Assembly (NCBI GenBank): GCA_013822855.1
Contig: PNLE01000022.1
Span: 1-34,655 of the forward strand
Source of the DNA: Planctomyces sp.
Lineage (GTDB): Bacteria > Planctomycetota > Planctomycetia > Planctomycetales > Planctomycetaceae
Length of the DNA stretch: 34,655 nucleotides
Direction: 5' to 3'
Shown here one piece after another: positions 8,912 through 17,333 of this stretch. The translations under genes and the position numbers were made by a program. How positions within the stretch are numbered: the first letter of the stretch is position 1; each line of letters begins with the position of its first letter. The notes under the pieces were generated by a model that saw only the letters and a program-made list of their open reading frames with translations, made no database searches and had not been told where the DNA came from.

Positions 8912-9955
8912 TTACTTCCGCAACACATCGGTCGCGGGTGTTTTCTCGGCATGTCGGGTGGTGACTTCCGATTCCGCCGGAGAAGCCTGCACGAGCCGTT
9001 GCACATCGGATCGACGCAGCACCTGTTCGGTCCGCATGTAGCGTTTCGGATTCTCTTTGAATCGATCGCGAGATTCTCGGGAAACGAACAGGAAGAGGCT
9101 GTCATCGAAGAAAGCCGCATGCTGGGTCGAACCAGTCACTGCCTTGGTGGTATCCCAGAGAACCACCGGATCGCAGCCGAGCAGCTTGGGAGCGTATTGG
9201 TCGGGGTTGAGCTTGAAGTCGGCCAGTTCCTGCTCGGTCGTCATGAGATATGTGATTCCCTGGTGTTCCCAGGCAAACTGGGAGTTGCCCGGCACCCATG
9301 AACGAGTACGTTGAAGTGCGACCGGGCTGAATCCATCGAGGCCGACGTCATCCGGGTTGAGCATCGGGCGCGATGATCTCGACCCTCGCTGAAAGTTGTT
9401 GTCGCTCGGCATGCCAGCCCCGTCGCGGCGGGGTGCCGGATTGGCGGGGGGAGCCTGGGCTACCATCATCGCATACTTCTGGGAGACACCTAGGATCGTG
9501 CCGGTGTAGGCACCGACATCAAGATAATTCTCGGAGTGCAGCAGCACCCGGCCGTTTCGCGGATCGATCATGACGTCAGCCGGCAATCCCCGGACGCCGT
9601 ACTGCTGGACGAGTTGCGGGTTCTGGTCGGAATCGACCTTCACGGCTGCCACCGAATTGCGCAGCATCTGCTGGACTTGTGGATGGGGAAAGACCCCCCG
9701 TTCCATCTGCTGACAAGGGCCGCACCACGTGGCCGAGAAGTGAAGCAGTACCGGCTTGTTCAATCGCGTGGCTTCCTGCAAGGCGATGTTGTAGTTGGCC
9801 AACCAGACCGGCCCCTGCCCCGCCGGTGCCATCTGGGCAATGGCTTGAGGGCCATTCCAGGCCGGCAATAGGCTCATCAAGCTCACCAAGAGCATGGCAG
9901 CCATCCGGCGGCTCAAACTACGGATTGGGAACTTATGTCTTTGCGAAAGGATCAT
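8912..9955 (-). CDS. Exported thioredoxin-fold protein with YHS-like C-terminal repeats
   Basis: The start at ATG 9955 gives a 347-residue protein with a signal peptide (Arg-rich start, then MAAMLLVSLMSLLPAW, cleavage near AIAQ). A longer frame upstream lacks a signal at its start. The thioredoxin fold covers about residues 45-155, with the redox motif ATWCGPC (Cys78 and Cys81) and a cis-proline region in VRGLPADVMIDP. From about residue 200, two tandem segments resemble YHS domains: DGFSPVAL...YLMTTEQELADFKLNPDQYAPKLLG, then CDPVVLWD...FLFVSRESRDRFKENPKRYM. YHS-like units are often associated with metal binding, but the usual extra cysteines are few here. It probably acts outside the cytoplasm as a disulfide reductase or metal-related redox protein. 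It lies 249 bases downstream of pabA on the same strand, and a joint transcript is uncertain. Confidence 0.8.
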   Translation of the reverse strand: MILSQRHKFPIRSLSRRMAAMLLVSLMSLLPAWNGPQAIAQMAPAGQGPVWLANYNIALQEATRLNKPVLLHFSATWCGPCQQMERGVFPHPQVQQMLRNSVAAVKVDSDQNPQLVQQYGVRGLPADVMIDPRNGRVLLHSENYLDVGAYTGTILGVSQKYAMMVAQAPPANPAPRRDGAGMPSDNNFQRGSRSSRPMLNPDDVGLDGFSPVALQRTRSWVPGNSQFAWEHQGITYLMTTEQELADFKLNPDQYAPKLLGCDPVVLWDTTKAVTGSTQHAAFFDDSLFLFVSRESRDRFKENPKRYMRTEQVLRRSDVQRLVQASPAESEVTTRHAEKTPATDVLRK

Positions 9956-10204
9956 GATCGAGACACTCCGAGGGGCCAGCGCGGGGCGTGCCGCTGATTG
10001 AGCGGGCAGGCAATCGATCTTGCGCCATGCCGGAAGAAGTGACGGCTTGATGGTGTCAACCGCCACGGAATGTCGTGGGAAGTTCTCCGCGTGTCGGTGT
10101 TTTACAGCGGGCGGGGAATCTTCCGCGTGGCGAAGATCGTCCGTATGGGCGAACTTTGAGGGCTGGCCAGTGGACGATAACCATGTTGATTGAAGTATTT
10201 GGAC

Positions 10205-10882
10205 TCACCAGAAGACAGCCGCCGGTCCGGCGATGGATCTGCCCGTTTCATGGGCGAAGCTGGGGCTTTGCAGATCGATTGCGGGCACGACCACCGGAAT
10301 TCCCGCAAGCGTTAGAAAGTTGGCCAACAATCGATGGCCCCCTTGAGTGAGGATCGATTCGGGATGGAACTGCAATCCGAAGATTGAATGCTCGCGATGA
10401 CGTAGCGCCATGAGGACGGGCGTTTCCTCCGGCCCGTCGGTCGTCCACGCCAAAGGCTCCAATTCAGCCGGCAGTGAATTGTGCTCGACTACCAAAGAGT
10501 GGTAGCGGGCCGCCAGGAATGTTTGCGGCAAGCCGGCGAACAGCGGATGTCCTCGATGAGTGATCTCGGCCGCCTCCCCGTGCATGGGACGACCGGCGCG
10601 AACGACGCTTCCTCCAAACGCGGCACCGATCGCCTGATGCCCCAAACAGATGCCTAGGATTGGTATCTCGCCAGCCAGTTCCCGAATGACATCCAGCGAG
10701 ATACCCGCCTCCAGCGGCGTGCAAGGTCCGGGGGAAATCACGATCGCGGCAGGTCGCATCTCACGGATTTCGGAGACGGTCAAGGCGTCGTTGCGAACAA
10801 CGCGAACCTCCTGCCCGAGTTCCACAAGGTACCTCGCGATGTTCTGCACGAAGCTGTCGTAGTTGTCGATGACGAGCAGCAT
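10205..10882 (-). CDS. pabA: Aminodeoxychorismate synthase glutamine amidotransferase subunit
   Basis: Class I glutamine amidotransferase of 225 residues that supplies ammonia to PabB for 4-amino-4-deoxychorismate. The triad is intact: Cys79 in ILGICLGHQAIG, and His173 and Glu175 in LQFHPES. The N-terminal LLVIDNYDSF and the oxyanion region VISPGPCTP are typical of PabA/TrpG. The start at ATG 10882 is one base after the pabB stop and has GGAG 10 bases upstream; an upstream in-frame TTG at 10891 is too close to that site. The C-terminal 30 or so residues after the catalytic Glu region are longer than usual. TrpG cannot be excluded by sequence alone, since the family is shared, but pairing with a PIKGT-type PabB supports PabA. 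It is the last gene of the SDR/DHPS-like/pabB/pabA operon. Confidence 0.9.
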   Translation of the reverse strand: MLLVIDNYDSFVQNIARYLVELGQEVRVVRNDALTVSEIREMRPAAIVISPGPCTPLEAGISLDVIRELAGEIPILGICLGHQAIGAAFGGSVVRAGRPMHGEAAEITHRGHPLFAGLPQTFLAARYHSLVVEHNSLPAELEPLAWTTDGPEETPVLMALRHREHSIFGLQFHPESILTQGGHRLLANFLTLAGIPVVVPAIDLQSPSFAHETGRSIAGPAAVFW

Positions 10883-10883
10883 G

Positions 10884-12326
10884 TCAGCCAATCTCCTGAC
10901 GATTTCGCAACGGGAGATTGAGTGCCGAGAGCATGCCGACCGCTTTTGTGAGCGTCTCCTCGTACTCCGCTTGGGGGTCGGAATTCACGACGATCCCCCC
11001 GCCCACTCCGAGTTGCAGCCAACCTTGGGAAGCGACGAAGGTGCGAATCAGGATGCTGCTGTCGCACCAGAGGTCGGGCGTCATGTAGAACAGGGTTCCC
11101 GTGTAGGGACCGCGGACGGAGGGCTCCAGTTCAGCGATGATCTGGGTCGCGCGAATCTTGGGGGCCCCCGTGATCGAACCGCCGGGAAAGGTGGCCCGCA
11201 GGGCATCCCAGGTGTCGCAATTCTCGGCGAGCTCCCCCGTGACGACACTGACGAGATGTTGGACGGTCTTGTACGTTTCGACTTCGCACAATGACGGAAC
11301 CTTCACGCTGCCGGGGCGGCAAACGCGTGAAAGATCGTTGCGGAGGAGATCGACGATCATCACGTTCTCGGCCACATCCTTCTGGCTTTCGCGAAGTTCA
11401 TCACGCAGGAACAGATCGGCTTCGCCCCCTTGCCGCCGTCGGGTCCCCTTGATGGGACGCGTCTCAACGTGTCGATCTCGGACTTTGAGAAACCGCTCCG
11501 GGGAGGAGCTGATCAACGACCATTCGGGGCGGTTCCAGAACGCCATGAAGGGGGCCGGGTTCTTTTCCCGCAATGATTGCCAGATCTCCAGCGGAGACTG
11601 TGTTTGTTCGATCAACAAGCGTTGGGTGAGGTTCGCCTGGAAGATGTCGCCCGCACGGATGTATGCGATGACGCGACCCACGGATTCCAAGTAATCGTCG
11701 CGGGCAAAGTTCGTCCAGACCCCCGGGTGTTCCGACAAGGGAAATGTGGGGATGGTTAGATCCGCCAGTGGTCTGCGGGATCCTTCGAGTGCGGCAGGCG
11801 ATGATGGCCTGTCGGCGTTTTCGGCGAAGTAGGACAGAAACTCCTCCGCTCTCGCTTGCGCCCGGATCCCCCGTGCGGTCGGATCTGTTTCGGGCCAACC
11901 TTGCGAGATCAGCCAAGCCATTCCTTGCTCGTGATCCCAGGCGAGGATCACGTCGTAACAGCCTGTGGAGAACTCGGGAACCGGGAAGTCCCGATTGCCC
12001 GCTGAGGGCATGGGGTCGAACGCCCTGCCCGCCTCGTATGACAGCACACCGACCAATCCCCCTTGGAACGGGGGAAGTTGGGGAGCTCGATCAAACGGGA
12101 GTGTGCGAAGAAGATCCGAGTGCTGGGCGAAGAGATCGCCATTTGCTGCGGGAACCGTGTCGATCTTGTCGCTGTGCCAGGGATCGGCCATGACGTAGGA
12201 ATATCGCCCCAGTGTCGGGCTTCTCATGGCACTCTCGAGCACGCAAAGTCCTGGCAGGTGCTCCAGTTTTTGGGTGGCGCTCAAGGGTGTGATCTGCGGC
12301 GTCAGCGGGATGACAACGGGTAACAT
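10884..12326 (-). CDS. pabB: Aminodeoxychorismate synthase component I
   Basis: Chorismate-using enzyme of 480 residues that, with PabA, aminates chorismate at C4 on the way to 4-aminobenzoate. The motif PIKGT at residues 291-295 carries the lysine (Lys293) that marks PabB; anthranilate synthase TrpE has alanine there (PIAGT). Other family blocks are visible: ISSSPERFL, VDLLRNDLSRVC, FPGGSITGAPK, and GVGGGIVVNSDP near the end. The start at ATG 12326 overlaps the stop of the upstream DHPS-like gene as TGATG. It is preceded by GGGAGGGAG about 6 bases upstream, so translation is probably coupled. A longer frame to 12452 would run far into the upstream gene and is not supported. Confidence 0.93.
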   Translation of the reverse strand: MLPVVIPLTPQITPLSATQKLEHLPGLCVLESAMRSPTLGRYSYVMADPWHSDKIDTVPAANGDLFAQHSDLLRTLPFDRAPQLPPFQGGLVGVLSYEAGRAFDPMPSAGNRDFPVPEFSTGCYDVILAWDHEQGMAWLISQGWPETDPTARGIRAQARAEEFLSYFAENADRPSSPAALEGSRRPLADLTIPTFPLSEHPGVWTNFARDDYLESVGRVIAYIRAGDIFQANLTQRLLIEQTQSPLEIWQSLREKNPAPFMAFWNRPEWSLISSSPERFLKVRDRHVETRPIKGTRRRQGGEADLFLRDELRESQKDVAENVMIVDLLRNDLSRVCRPGSVKVPSLCEVETYKTVQHLVSVVTGELAENCDTWDALRATFPGGSITGAPKIRATQIIAELEPSVRGPYTGTLFYMTPDLWCDSSILIRTFVASQGWLQLGVGGGIVVNSDPQAEYEETLTKAVGMLSALNLPLRNRQEIG

Positions 12327-13801
12327 CAATCGCTCCCTCCCGATGGCTCGCTCTCTTGCGTATCCGTTTTTCTTGCCTCCCGGCGACGCAGTTGCCGGTC
12401 GGCCTTGCGACGTTCCACGGCACTGACCTCGGGCTCCGTCAAAAAGCCCCAACGGAGTGATTGATCCTGCTGGTAATGCTTGCCCAGAGTCAGCGCGGTC
12501 TTGGCTTTGCAGAGCTCGTAGCCCAGGTAGAACGTATGTTCGGGAGTGAGGGTGCCGAGGTCTTCGACCATGCGGTCGAAGACCTCGTAAGGATCCCCGC
12601 CATGCCAGTAGCCATCGCGGTTAAAGAGGTGGATCTCGCCTCGTTCGGCGAAGATGCGAAAATTCGGGTCGGTGACGAACTGCCGCAACCGGGCCAATCC
12701 CGCCTCGCCCTGCTCTTTGAGTTTGGGATCCCGCAGCATCACCAGTTCGCCGCCGAGATGTTTGGGGACACGCCGCTGTTGGACCGCGTGATGAACCAGC
12801 CTGCGGGCAATCTCGAATTCGCGGACGGCGGATCGTCCCCAGTTGATCACCTCGGTCGCGAGAACGCTTTCAATCCGCCATTCGGCGCACAGGGCCGCCA
12901 ACAGGAAGTTGACGCCTGAACTGTCGACCTCGGTCATCTCGGTGAGATTGCCGATCCCCATCAGCATTTTGTCGTCGGGGAATTGCCTGCGGATCTGGCG
13001 GTAGCGATTCAAAGATTCACCGAAGCCAAATCCGATGGGCTCGAGAATCGGATCGAGGCGAAACGGTTTCCCTTGGATGTGGAAAATGTTGCGTGTCGTT
13101 TCCAGCGATGAGAGGTCTCGGGGTTGATCCGGAATGAGAACGAACTCGGCGGGGAGCGTTGCGGCCCATTCCGCATTCGTGGAGTTGGCACTCAAAACCA
13201 GTTCAGCTCCCTCGCTGACAGCAGCTTCGACTTCGATCGGATTGAAACTGTCGATCGACAACCGATGTCCTTCGTGTTTAAGCGCGCGAATCGTCTCGGC
13301 ACAGCCGGTCCAGGTTTCTCCCGGTAAACAACCGACATCGATCAGATCGGCACCAGCGGCCCGGTAGCGGTCGGCCACCGAGAGAATCTCACCCAAGGAA
13401 AGCCGGGGGGTGTGGTTGATCTCCGCGAGGATTTCGATGGTCTGCCCCGTCAAATCGGGCGGTGCTTTCCGCTCTTGACCGAAGTATTCCGGCAGATCAA
13501 AGAGGTCGCGGGGGCCACGCTCCACAGGTACTCCAAAGTGACTGACGAGAGGATCGAGATCGCCGCTGACCGCTCCCGGTAAAATGACGCGATCTGGCTT
13601 TCCGTTCTCGTAAGGAGTGGGTGTGCTGGCAAGCTTGCGGGAGATCCAAGTGGTCGTCATCAAGGCGGCAACGGTGATCCCGAGAACCTGCACCTCATAC
13701 TCGAAACCCACTTTGCGGGAAAGAGTGTCGAGGATCTGGCGAAGCGAGTACTCGGCCAGCTTTCCCGTGACGAACAGAATTCGTGGAGGTGAGTTACCCA
13801 C
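12326..13801 (-). CDS. Dihydropteroate synthase-like protein (DUF6513 type), probable pterin cofactor gene
   Basis: A 491-residue protein. The N-terminal 115 residues (PRILFVTGKLAEYSLRQIL...) form a separate alpha/beta domain, as I recall for DUF6513. Residues about 123-390 resemble the dihydropteroate synthase barrel: EILAEINHTPRLSL near the start, then RAAGADLIDVGCLPGETW and LSIDSFNPIEVEAA. The C-terminal 100 residues (HTFYLGYELCKAKTALTLGKHY...) are an extra region ending in a charged tail. Relatives of this form are known from archaea, methylotrophs and planctomycetes, where they are associated with H4MPT biosynthesis rather than ordinary folate. That assignment is from memory. Placement directly before pabB and pabA, with overlapping stop and start, fits a role joining 4-aminobenzoate-derived units to a pterin. 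The start is GTG at 13801, with no clear ribosome binding site. Confidence 0.8.
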   Translation of the reverse strand: MGNSPPRILFVTGKLAEYSLRQILDTLSRKVGFEYEVQVLGITVAALMTTTWISRKLASTPTPYENGKPDRVILPGAVSGDLDPLVSHFGVPVERGPRDLFDLPEYFGQERKAPPDLTGQTIEILAEINHTPRLSLGEILSVADRYRAAGADLIDVGCLPGETWTGCAETIRALKHEGHRLSIDSFNPIEVEAAVSEGAELVLSANSTNAEWAATLPAEFVLIPDQPRDLSSLETTRNIFHIQGKPFRLDPILEPIGFGFGESLNRYRQIRRQFPDDKMLMGIGNLTEMTEVDSSGVNFLLAALCAEWRIESVLATEVINWGRSAVREFEIARRLVHHAVQQRRVPKHLGGELVMLRDPKLKEQGEAGLARLRQFVTDPNFRIFAERGEIHLFNRDGYWHGGDPYEVFDRMVEDLGTLTPEHTFYLGYELCKAKTALTLGKHYQQDQSLRWGFLTEPEVSAVERRKADRQLRRREARKTDTQESEPSGGSD

Positions 13802-13882
13802 TCGGCGGCTACATGACTTTCTGTCGGGAGAACGAACTTGGAAGTAGTTGTCTCGGAAGCGATGGCGTGGCAGCGGATTGTA

Positions 13883-14665
13883 TCAGCGAACCGCCCCCCC
13901 GTTCACGTTAATCACTTGACCTGTAATGAAGGAGGCTTCGGGACTGGCCAGAAACCGGATGGTGCGGGCGATGTCTTCGGGAAGCCCCCAACGCTTGAGC
14001 GGCGTTTCCCGCATGACTCGTTCCTGCCAGGCCGGACTGGCGGTTTCTCCCCAAGCGGTTTTGATCCAGCCAGGCGCGACACAGTTGAAACGCACTTCCG
14101 GGGCAAATGTGACCGCCAGCGAACGGGTGAAGCCCATGACGGCATTCTTGGCAGAAGCGAACAGCTCTCCGCTTTCGCCCTCCATGCCGCGATCGGCCTG
14201 GTCCCAGCCGATGTTGATGATGCATCCTCGGCCCCTGGCCCGCATGCGTCCGGCGACTTCGCGGGAAAGAGCATAAGTGGCTCGAACGTCAACAGCGTGC
14301 AAAAGGTCAAGTTTGCTGACTGCTGGCAGCTTGGCTTCGTCGGTGGTCAGCAGATCGACTCCGGCGTTGTTCACCCAGATATCGATTCCACCCAGGGTGT
14401 CCCATGCCTGGGCAGAGAATGACAGAGTCGCATCGATGTTCCGCAGGTCTGCCTGAAAACTATGCGATTCTGCACCCCGCGCGACAAGTTCGTTGCGGAT
14501 TTGTTCCATCGCATTGACCGCTTGTCGGGTGTGCAAACCAACGACGGCACCCGCCGAGGAAAGTTCGAGGGCGATGGCCTTACCGATTCCGGAAGAACTT
14601 CCCGTGACCATGGCCTTGAGGCCGTTCAAGTTACAAAACAAGCTGTTTTGAGCTTGGGAAGTCAT
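13883..14665 (-). CDS. SDR-family protein with altered catalytic residues
   Basis: A short-chain dehydrogenase/reductase fold of 260 residues. The NAD(P)-binding glycine motif TGSSSGIG (21-28), NNAG (99-102), the PGW turn after the catalytic region and the closing FITGQVINVNGGA are all present. The usual active-site residues are not: the YxxxK tyrosine is Phe169 (FASAK, Lys173 kept), the serine position reads Trp154 (NIGWDQ), and the supporting Asn reads Asp126. It may therefore bind a dinucleotide or pterin without normal hydride transfer, or use another mechanism. It is the first gene of the operon leading to the DHPS-like gene, pabB and pabA (81-base gap), which suggests a pterin-related role. 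The start ATG at 14665 has only a weak purine-rich region upstream. Confidence 0.85.
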   Translation of the reverse strand: MTSQAQNSLFCNLNGLKAMVTGSSSGIGKAIALELSSAGAVVGLHTRQAVNAMEQIRNELVARGAESHSFQADLRNIDATLSFSAQAWDTLGGIDIWVNNAGVDLLTTDEAKLPAVSKLDLLHAVDVRATYALSREVAGRMRARGRGCIINIGWDQADRGMEGESGELFASAKNAVMGFTRSLAVTFAPEVRFNCVAPGWIKTAWGETASPAWQERVMRETPLKRWGLPEDIARTIRFLASPEASFITGQVINVNGGAVR

Positions 14666-15410
14666 GGATCAGCTTTCGGATGCGGAAGAAAAGGGGGCTG
14701 ATTTGCGAGTGGATTGGGGGGTGAGGACGGCCCCGAACACATCGACACAATTGTGTGTCCGCATGTGTGGCACGCGAACTGCTGAGCGTAGAGCAGACAC
14801 TTTGCTTTGCCAAACGATGTATCACAATTTTTGTGATCTTTTATGAAGATGGGTTAACGTCAATTCTGCCAGAGATTTACAGTTGTATCACTTTTGGGAG
14901 AAATCGATTCAGACCCCAGAGAGTTGTTGACGGAGTTATGACTTCGCTGCAAAATGGAGTTCGGAAGGGCTGAATTGATCAAACATATGTGGATTTGTGG
15001 ATCAATAGTGTGGGTTTGCAGCGGACTCTGAGGAAACTCACTGTGATCTGACCCAAGATATCAGTGCATGCAAGATAATCGGGCAGCAATGGTACTTGCT
15101 TCCGCAGCCAGAAAATGATGTTCTTTTGGTGGAAGTACCAAGTCGTTTTTTGGGATGGAGTTGTTGAGGAGTTTGCAGTTTTCGAATGACGAAGGTTTAG
15201 TCGCTTCATGTGGGTTGGGTGTCGATTGTCTGTTGAATTGACGTTTTGAGACGTTGTGTGAGTTGAACAGGGTTCCGCCTTGGAGAAATCCTGCGGAAAC
15301 CTTGGCCTGATATGCGGTTTTTGATTTTGAAACTTTGACCTGATCGAAATGTCCGCCGAATGGATCGGCGACGATGATCATGGTTCACTTTAAGTAGAGA
15401 GCGATTCACG
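14666..15410. other. 745-bp AT-richer intergenic region with two palindromes
   Basis: This region separates the divergent SDR operon and the ArsR gene and is visibly lower in GC than its surroundings. No open frame in it looks protein-like. It contains the perfect 12-bp palindrome ACACAATTGTGT at 14745-14756, 80 bases upstream of the SDR start. It also contains ATCACAA-TTT-TTGTGAT at 14821-14837. Both are plausible regulator sites for the SDR operon; the second could also be a small hairpin. Confidence 0.5.
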
Positions 15411-15806
15411 ATGATTTCCAATGTTGCAGAACCTTTGGTTGAAAAGGGTTCGTCCTTCCCGGATTTGTCCAATCAGCTGGAGAAGGATCTCGTGCAGGTC
15501 TTCAAGCTGCTGGCGGACGAAACCCGCCTGCGGATCCTCATGTATCTCATGAAGGATCACGAACTGCATGTCACCGCTCTGTGCGAGCGGCTCGGCCAGA
15601 GCCAGCCCGCCGTCAGCCATCACCTCGCCCTGCTCCGCGTCGCTGGCCTCATCGAAGCCCGCCGGGATGGCAAGCATAACTTTTACAGCGTTCGCCAGAA
15701 GCACTTCCACCGCATCATGGGTGAGCTCTTCTCCAGCATTGGCGAGGGCGAACGTGATCGCATCCGCTTCAAGAACTTCGTCCTCTCCCAGGAAGAGAAC
15801 GCCTAA
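15411..15806 (+). CDS. ArsR-family winged-helix transcriptional regulator
   Basis: A 131-residue DNA-binding protein. The winged helix-turn-helix covers about residues 28-95: LLADETRLRILMYL, the recognition helix region LGQSQPAVSHHLALLRVAGLI, and the wing EARRDGKHNFYSV. The metal-binding ELCVCD motif of arsenic/cadmium sensors is absent; the corresponding helix reads VTALCERLG with a single cysteine. The ligand is therefore unknown, and sensing may not involve metal. The start ATG 15411 is preceded by a GAGAG stretch about 9 bases upstream. It is a single-gene unit closed by a strong terminator at 15850, with no obvious target gene beside it other than the divergent SDR operon 745 bases away. 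Confidence 0.88.
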   Translation: MISNVAEPLVEKGSSFPDLSNQLEKDLVQVFKLLADETRLRILMYLMKDHELHVTALCERLGQSQPAVSHHLALLRVAGLIEARRDGKHNFYSVRQKHFHRIMGELFSSIGEGERDRIRFKNFVLSQEENA

Positions 15807-15849
15807 GGGCGGTCATCTCAACCTGTTGACGAAGTCGTAAATCTTCGAG

Positions 15850-15884
15850 GGAACCGCAGTGGAAACGCTGCGGTTCCTTTTTTT
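15850..15884 (+). terminator. Rho-independent terminator after the ArsR gene
   Basis: Perfect 10-bp arms GGAACCGCAG (15850-15859) and CTGCGGTTCC (15868-15877) enclose an 8-base loop and are followed directly by seven T residues. It lies 44 bases after the ArsR stop and separates this gene from carA. Confidence 0.92.
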
Positions 15885-16007
15885 GCAGTTCCCTCTGCGA
15901 TACGCTGCAAAATCGTTATTCTTGCAGTCAGGGAGAATAAAGGCCGAACATTGCGTGCGTTCGGCGGCTCCCTGGATGTGTCACATGAGAAAGCGAGTCG
16001 TTTTCCG

Positions 16008-17177
16008 ATGTCCGAACCGGCGAAAACCGTGGCTTGTCTGGCCCTGGCCGATGGGTCTGTATTCTATGGATCGTCATTCGGTGCCGAGGGAGAAGTCAGC
16101 GGTGAAGTCGTCTTCAACACCAGCATGACCGGATACGGCGAAATCCTGACCGACCCCTCGTATTGCGGTCAGATCGTCACGATGACCTATCCCCTCATCG
16201 GAAATTACGGCATCAACTTCGAGGATGTCGAAAGCAAGGGGCCCCGTCTCAAAGCTTTCGTCGTTCGTGAGCTGTGCCGGACTCCCAGCAACTTCCGCTC
16301 GGAATTGTCGCTGGACGATTATTTGAAAAGAACCGGCGTCATTGGTCTGGAAGGAATCGACACACGGTCGCTCGTCCGGAAGTTGAGAACCCAAGGTGCT
16401 GTGACCGGGGTCATCTCGACCGTCGATCTCGACGCCAAATCGCTCGTGGCCAAGGCCCAGCGGGCGCCGAACATTGTGGGGCAGGATCTCGTGAGGGAAG
16501 TGATGCCTTCCACCCCCTTCGCGTGGTCGGAGCGGCTGGGGAATTTCGCCACGCTGGCTCCCGCCGGGGATCTGGTGGGCAACTCCCGCCATGTGGTTGC
16601 CATCGATTACGGGATGAAGTGGAACATTCTCAGGCATCTGACGGAAACTGGATGCCGGGTCTCGGTCGTTCCCGGCACGGCGACCGCCGCCGAAATCCTT
16701 GCCATGCAACCTGATGGTGTCTTCCTCTCGAACGGCCCCGGTGATCCGGAACCGCTCACCTACGCCGTGGAGACAATTCGCCAGCTGCTGGGCAAGGTTC
16801 CGGTGTTCGGTATCTGCCTGGGTCATCAGCTTTTGGGTCTAGCCGCCGGAGCGAAGACTTACAAGCTCAAGTTCGGGCACCGCGGAGCCAACCAGCCAGT
16901 GCTCAACCTGCGCACATCCCGGGTGGAAATCACTTCGCAGAATCATGGCTTCGCGATTGATTCGACCACTCTGCCGAACAATCTGGAGGTGACGCATCTC
17001 AATCTCAATGATCAGACGATCGAGGGGATGAGGATGAAAGATGTCCCGGCTTTCAGCGTGCAGTATCATCCTGAAGCGGCGGCGGGACCTCATGACAGCG
17101 CTTACCTGTTTGAGGAGTTCTGTACCTTGATGGACCAGAAATCTTCGGTTCCTTGTGCTGTCGCCGCAGTGAACTGA
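16008..17177 (+). CDS. carA: Carbamoyl-phosphate synthase small subunit
   Basis: Glutaminase subunit of carbamoyl-phosphate synthase, feeding ammonia to CarB for arginine and pyrimidine synthesis. The product is 389 residues from ATG 16008. The N-terminal CarA domain is typical (LALADGSVFYGSSFGAEGE, FNTSMTGYGEILTDPSY, GIDTRSLVRKLR). The glutaminase domain has FLSNGPGDP, the nucleophile Cys270 in GICLGHQLLG, and His354 and Glu356 in QYHPEA. An upstream in-frame TTG at 15951 would add 19 residues without family resemblance. No strong ribosome binding site precedes the chosen ATG. carB is not in the window, so the two subunits are not adjacent here. Confidence 0.95.
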   Translation: MSEPAKTVACLALADGSVFYGSSFGAEGEVSGEVVFNTSMTGYGEILTDPSYCGQIVTMTYPLIGNYGINFEDVESKGPRLKAFVVRELCRTPSNFRSELSLDDYLKRTGVIGLEGIDTRSLVRKLRTQGAVTGVISTVDLDAKSLVAKAQRAPNIVGQDLVREVMPSTPFAWSERLGNFATLAPAGDLVGNSRHVVAIDYGMKWNILRHLTETGCRVSVVPGTATAAEILAMQPDGVFLSNGPGDPEPLTYAVETIRQLLGKVPVFGICLGHQLLGLAAGAKTYKLKFGHRGANQPVLNLRTSRVEITSQNHGFAIDSTTLPNNLEVTHLNLNDQTIEGMRMKDVPAFSVQYHPEAAAGPHDSAYLFEEFCTLMDQKSSVPCAVAAVN

Positions 17178-17333
17178 GATTGTGCCCCGGTCACGGGTCG
17201 CTTAATAATTCAGTCACATTCGGTTGCTACGATACTTTTCGGCGACTCGATGTCAGAGTGATCCTCATCGCTCGATATCAGAGGTTAAACTCCACCCTTA
17301 AAACAATTGCCAAGTCCCAGGAACGGAAACGAA

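Noticed and set aside
10884-12326. Anthranilate synthase TrpE as identity for the chorismate-binding enzyme
   Set aside because: The PIKGT motif at residues 291-295 has the PabB lysine; TrpE has alanine at that position.
15061-15381. 106-codon minus-strand frame in the SDR/ArsR gap
   Set aside because: It has no ribosome binding site, no domain, and lies in AT-richer DNA with overlapping alternative frames.
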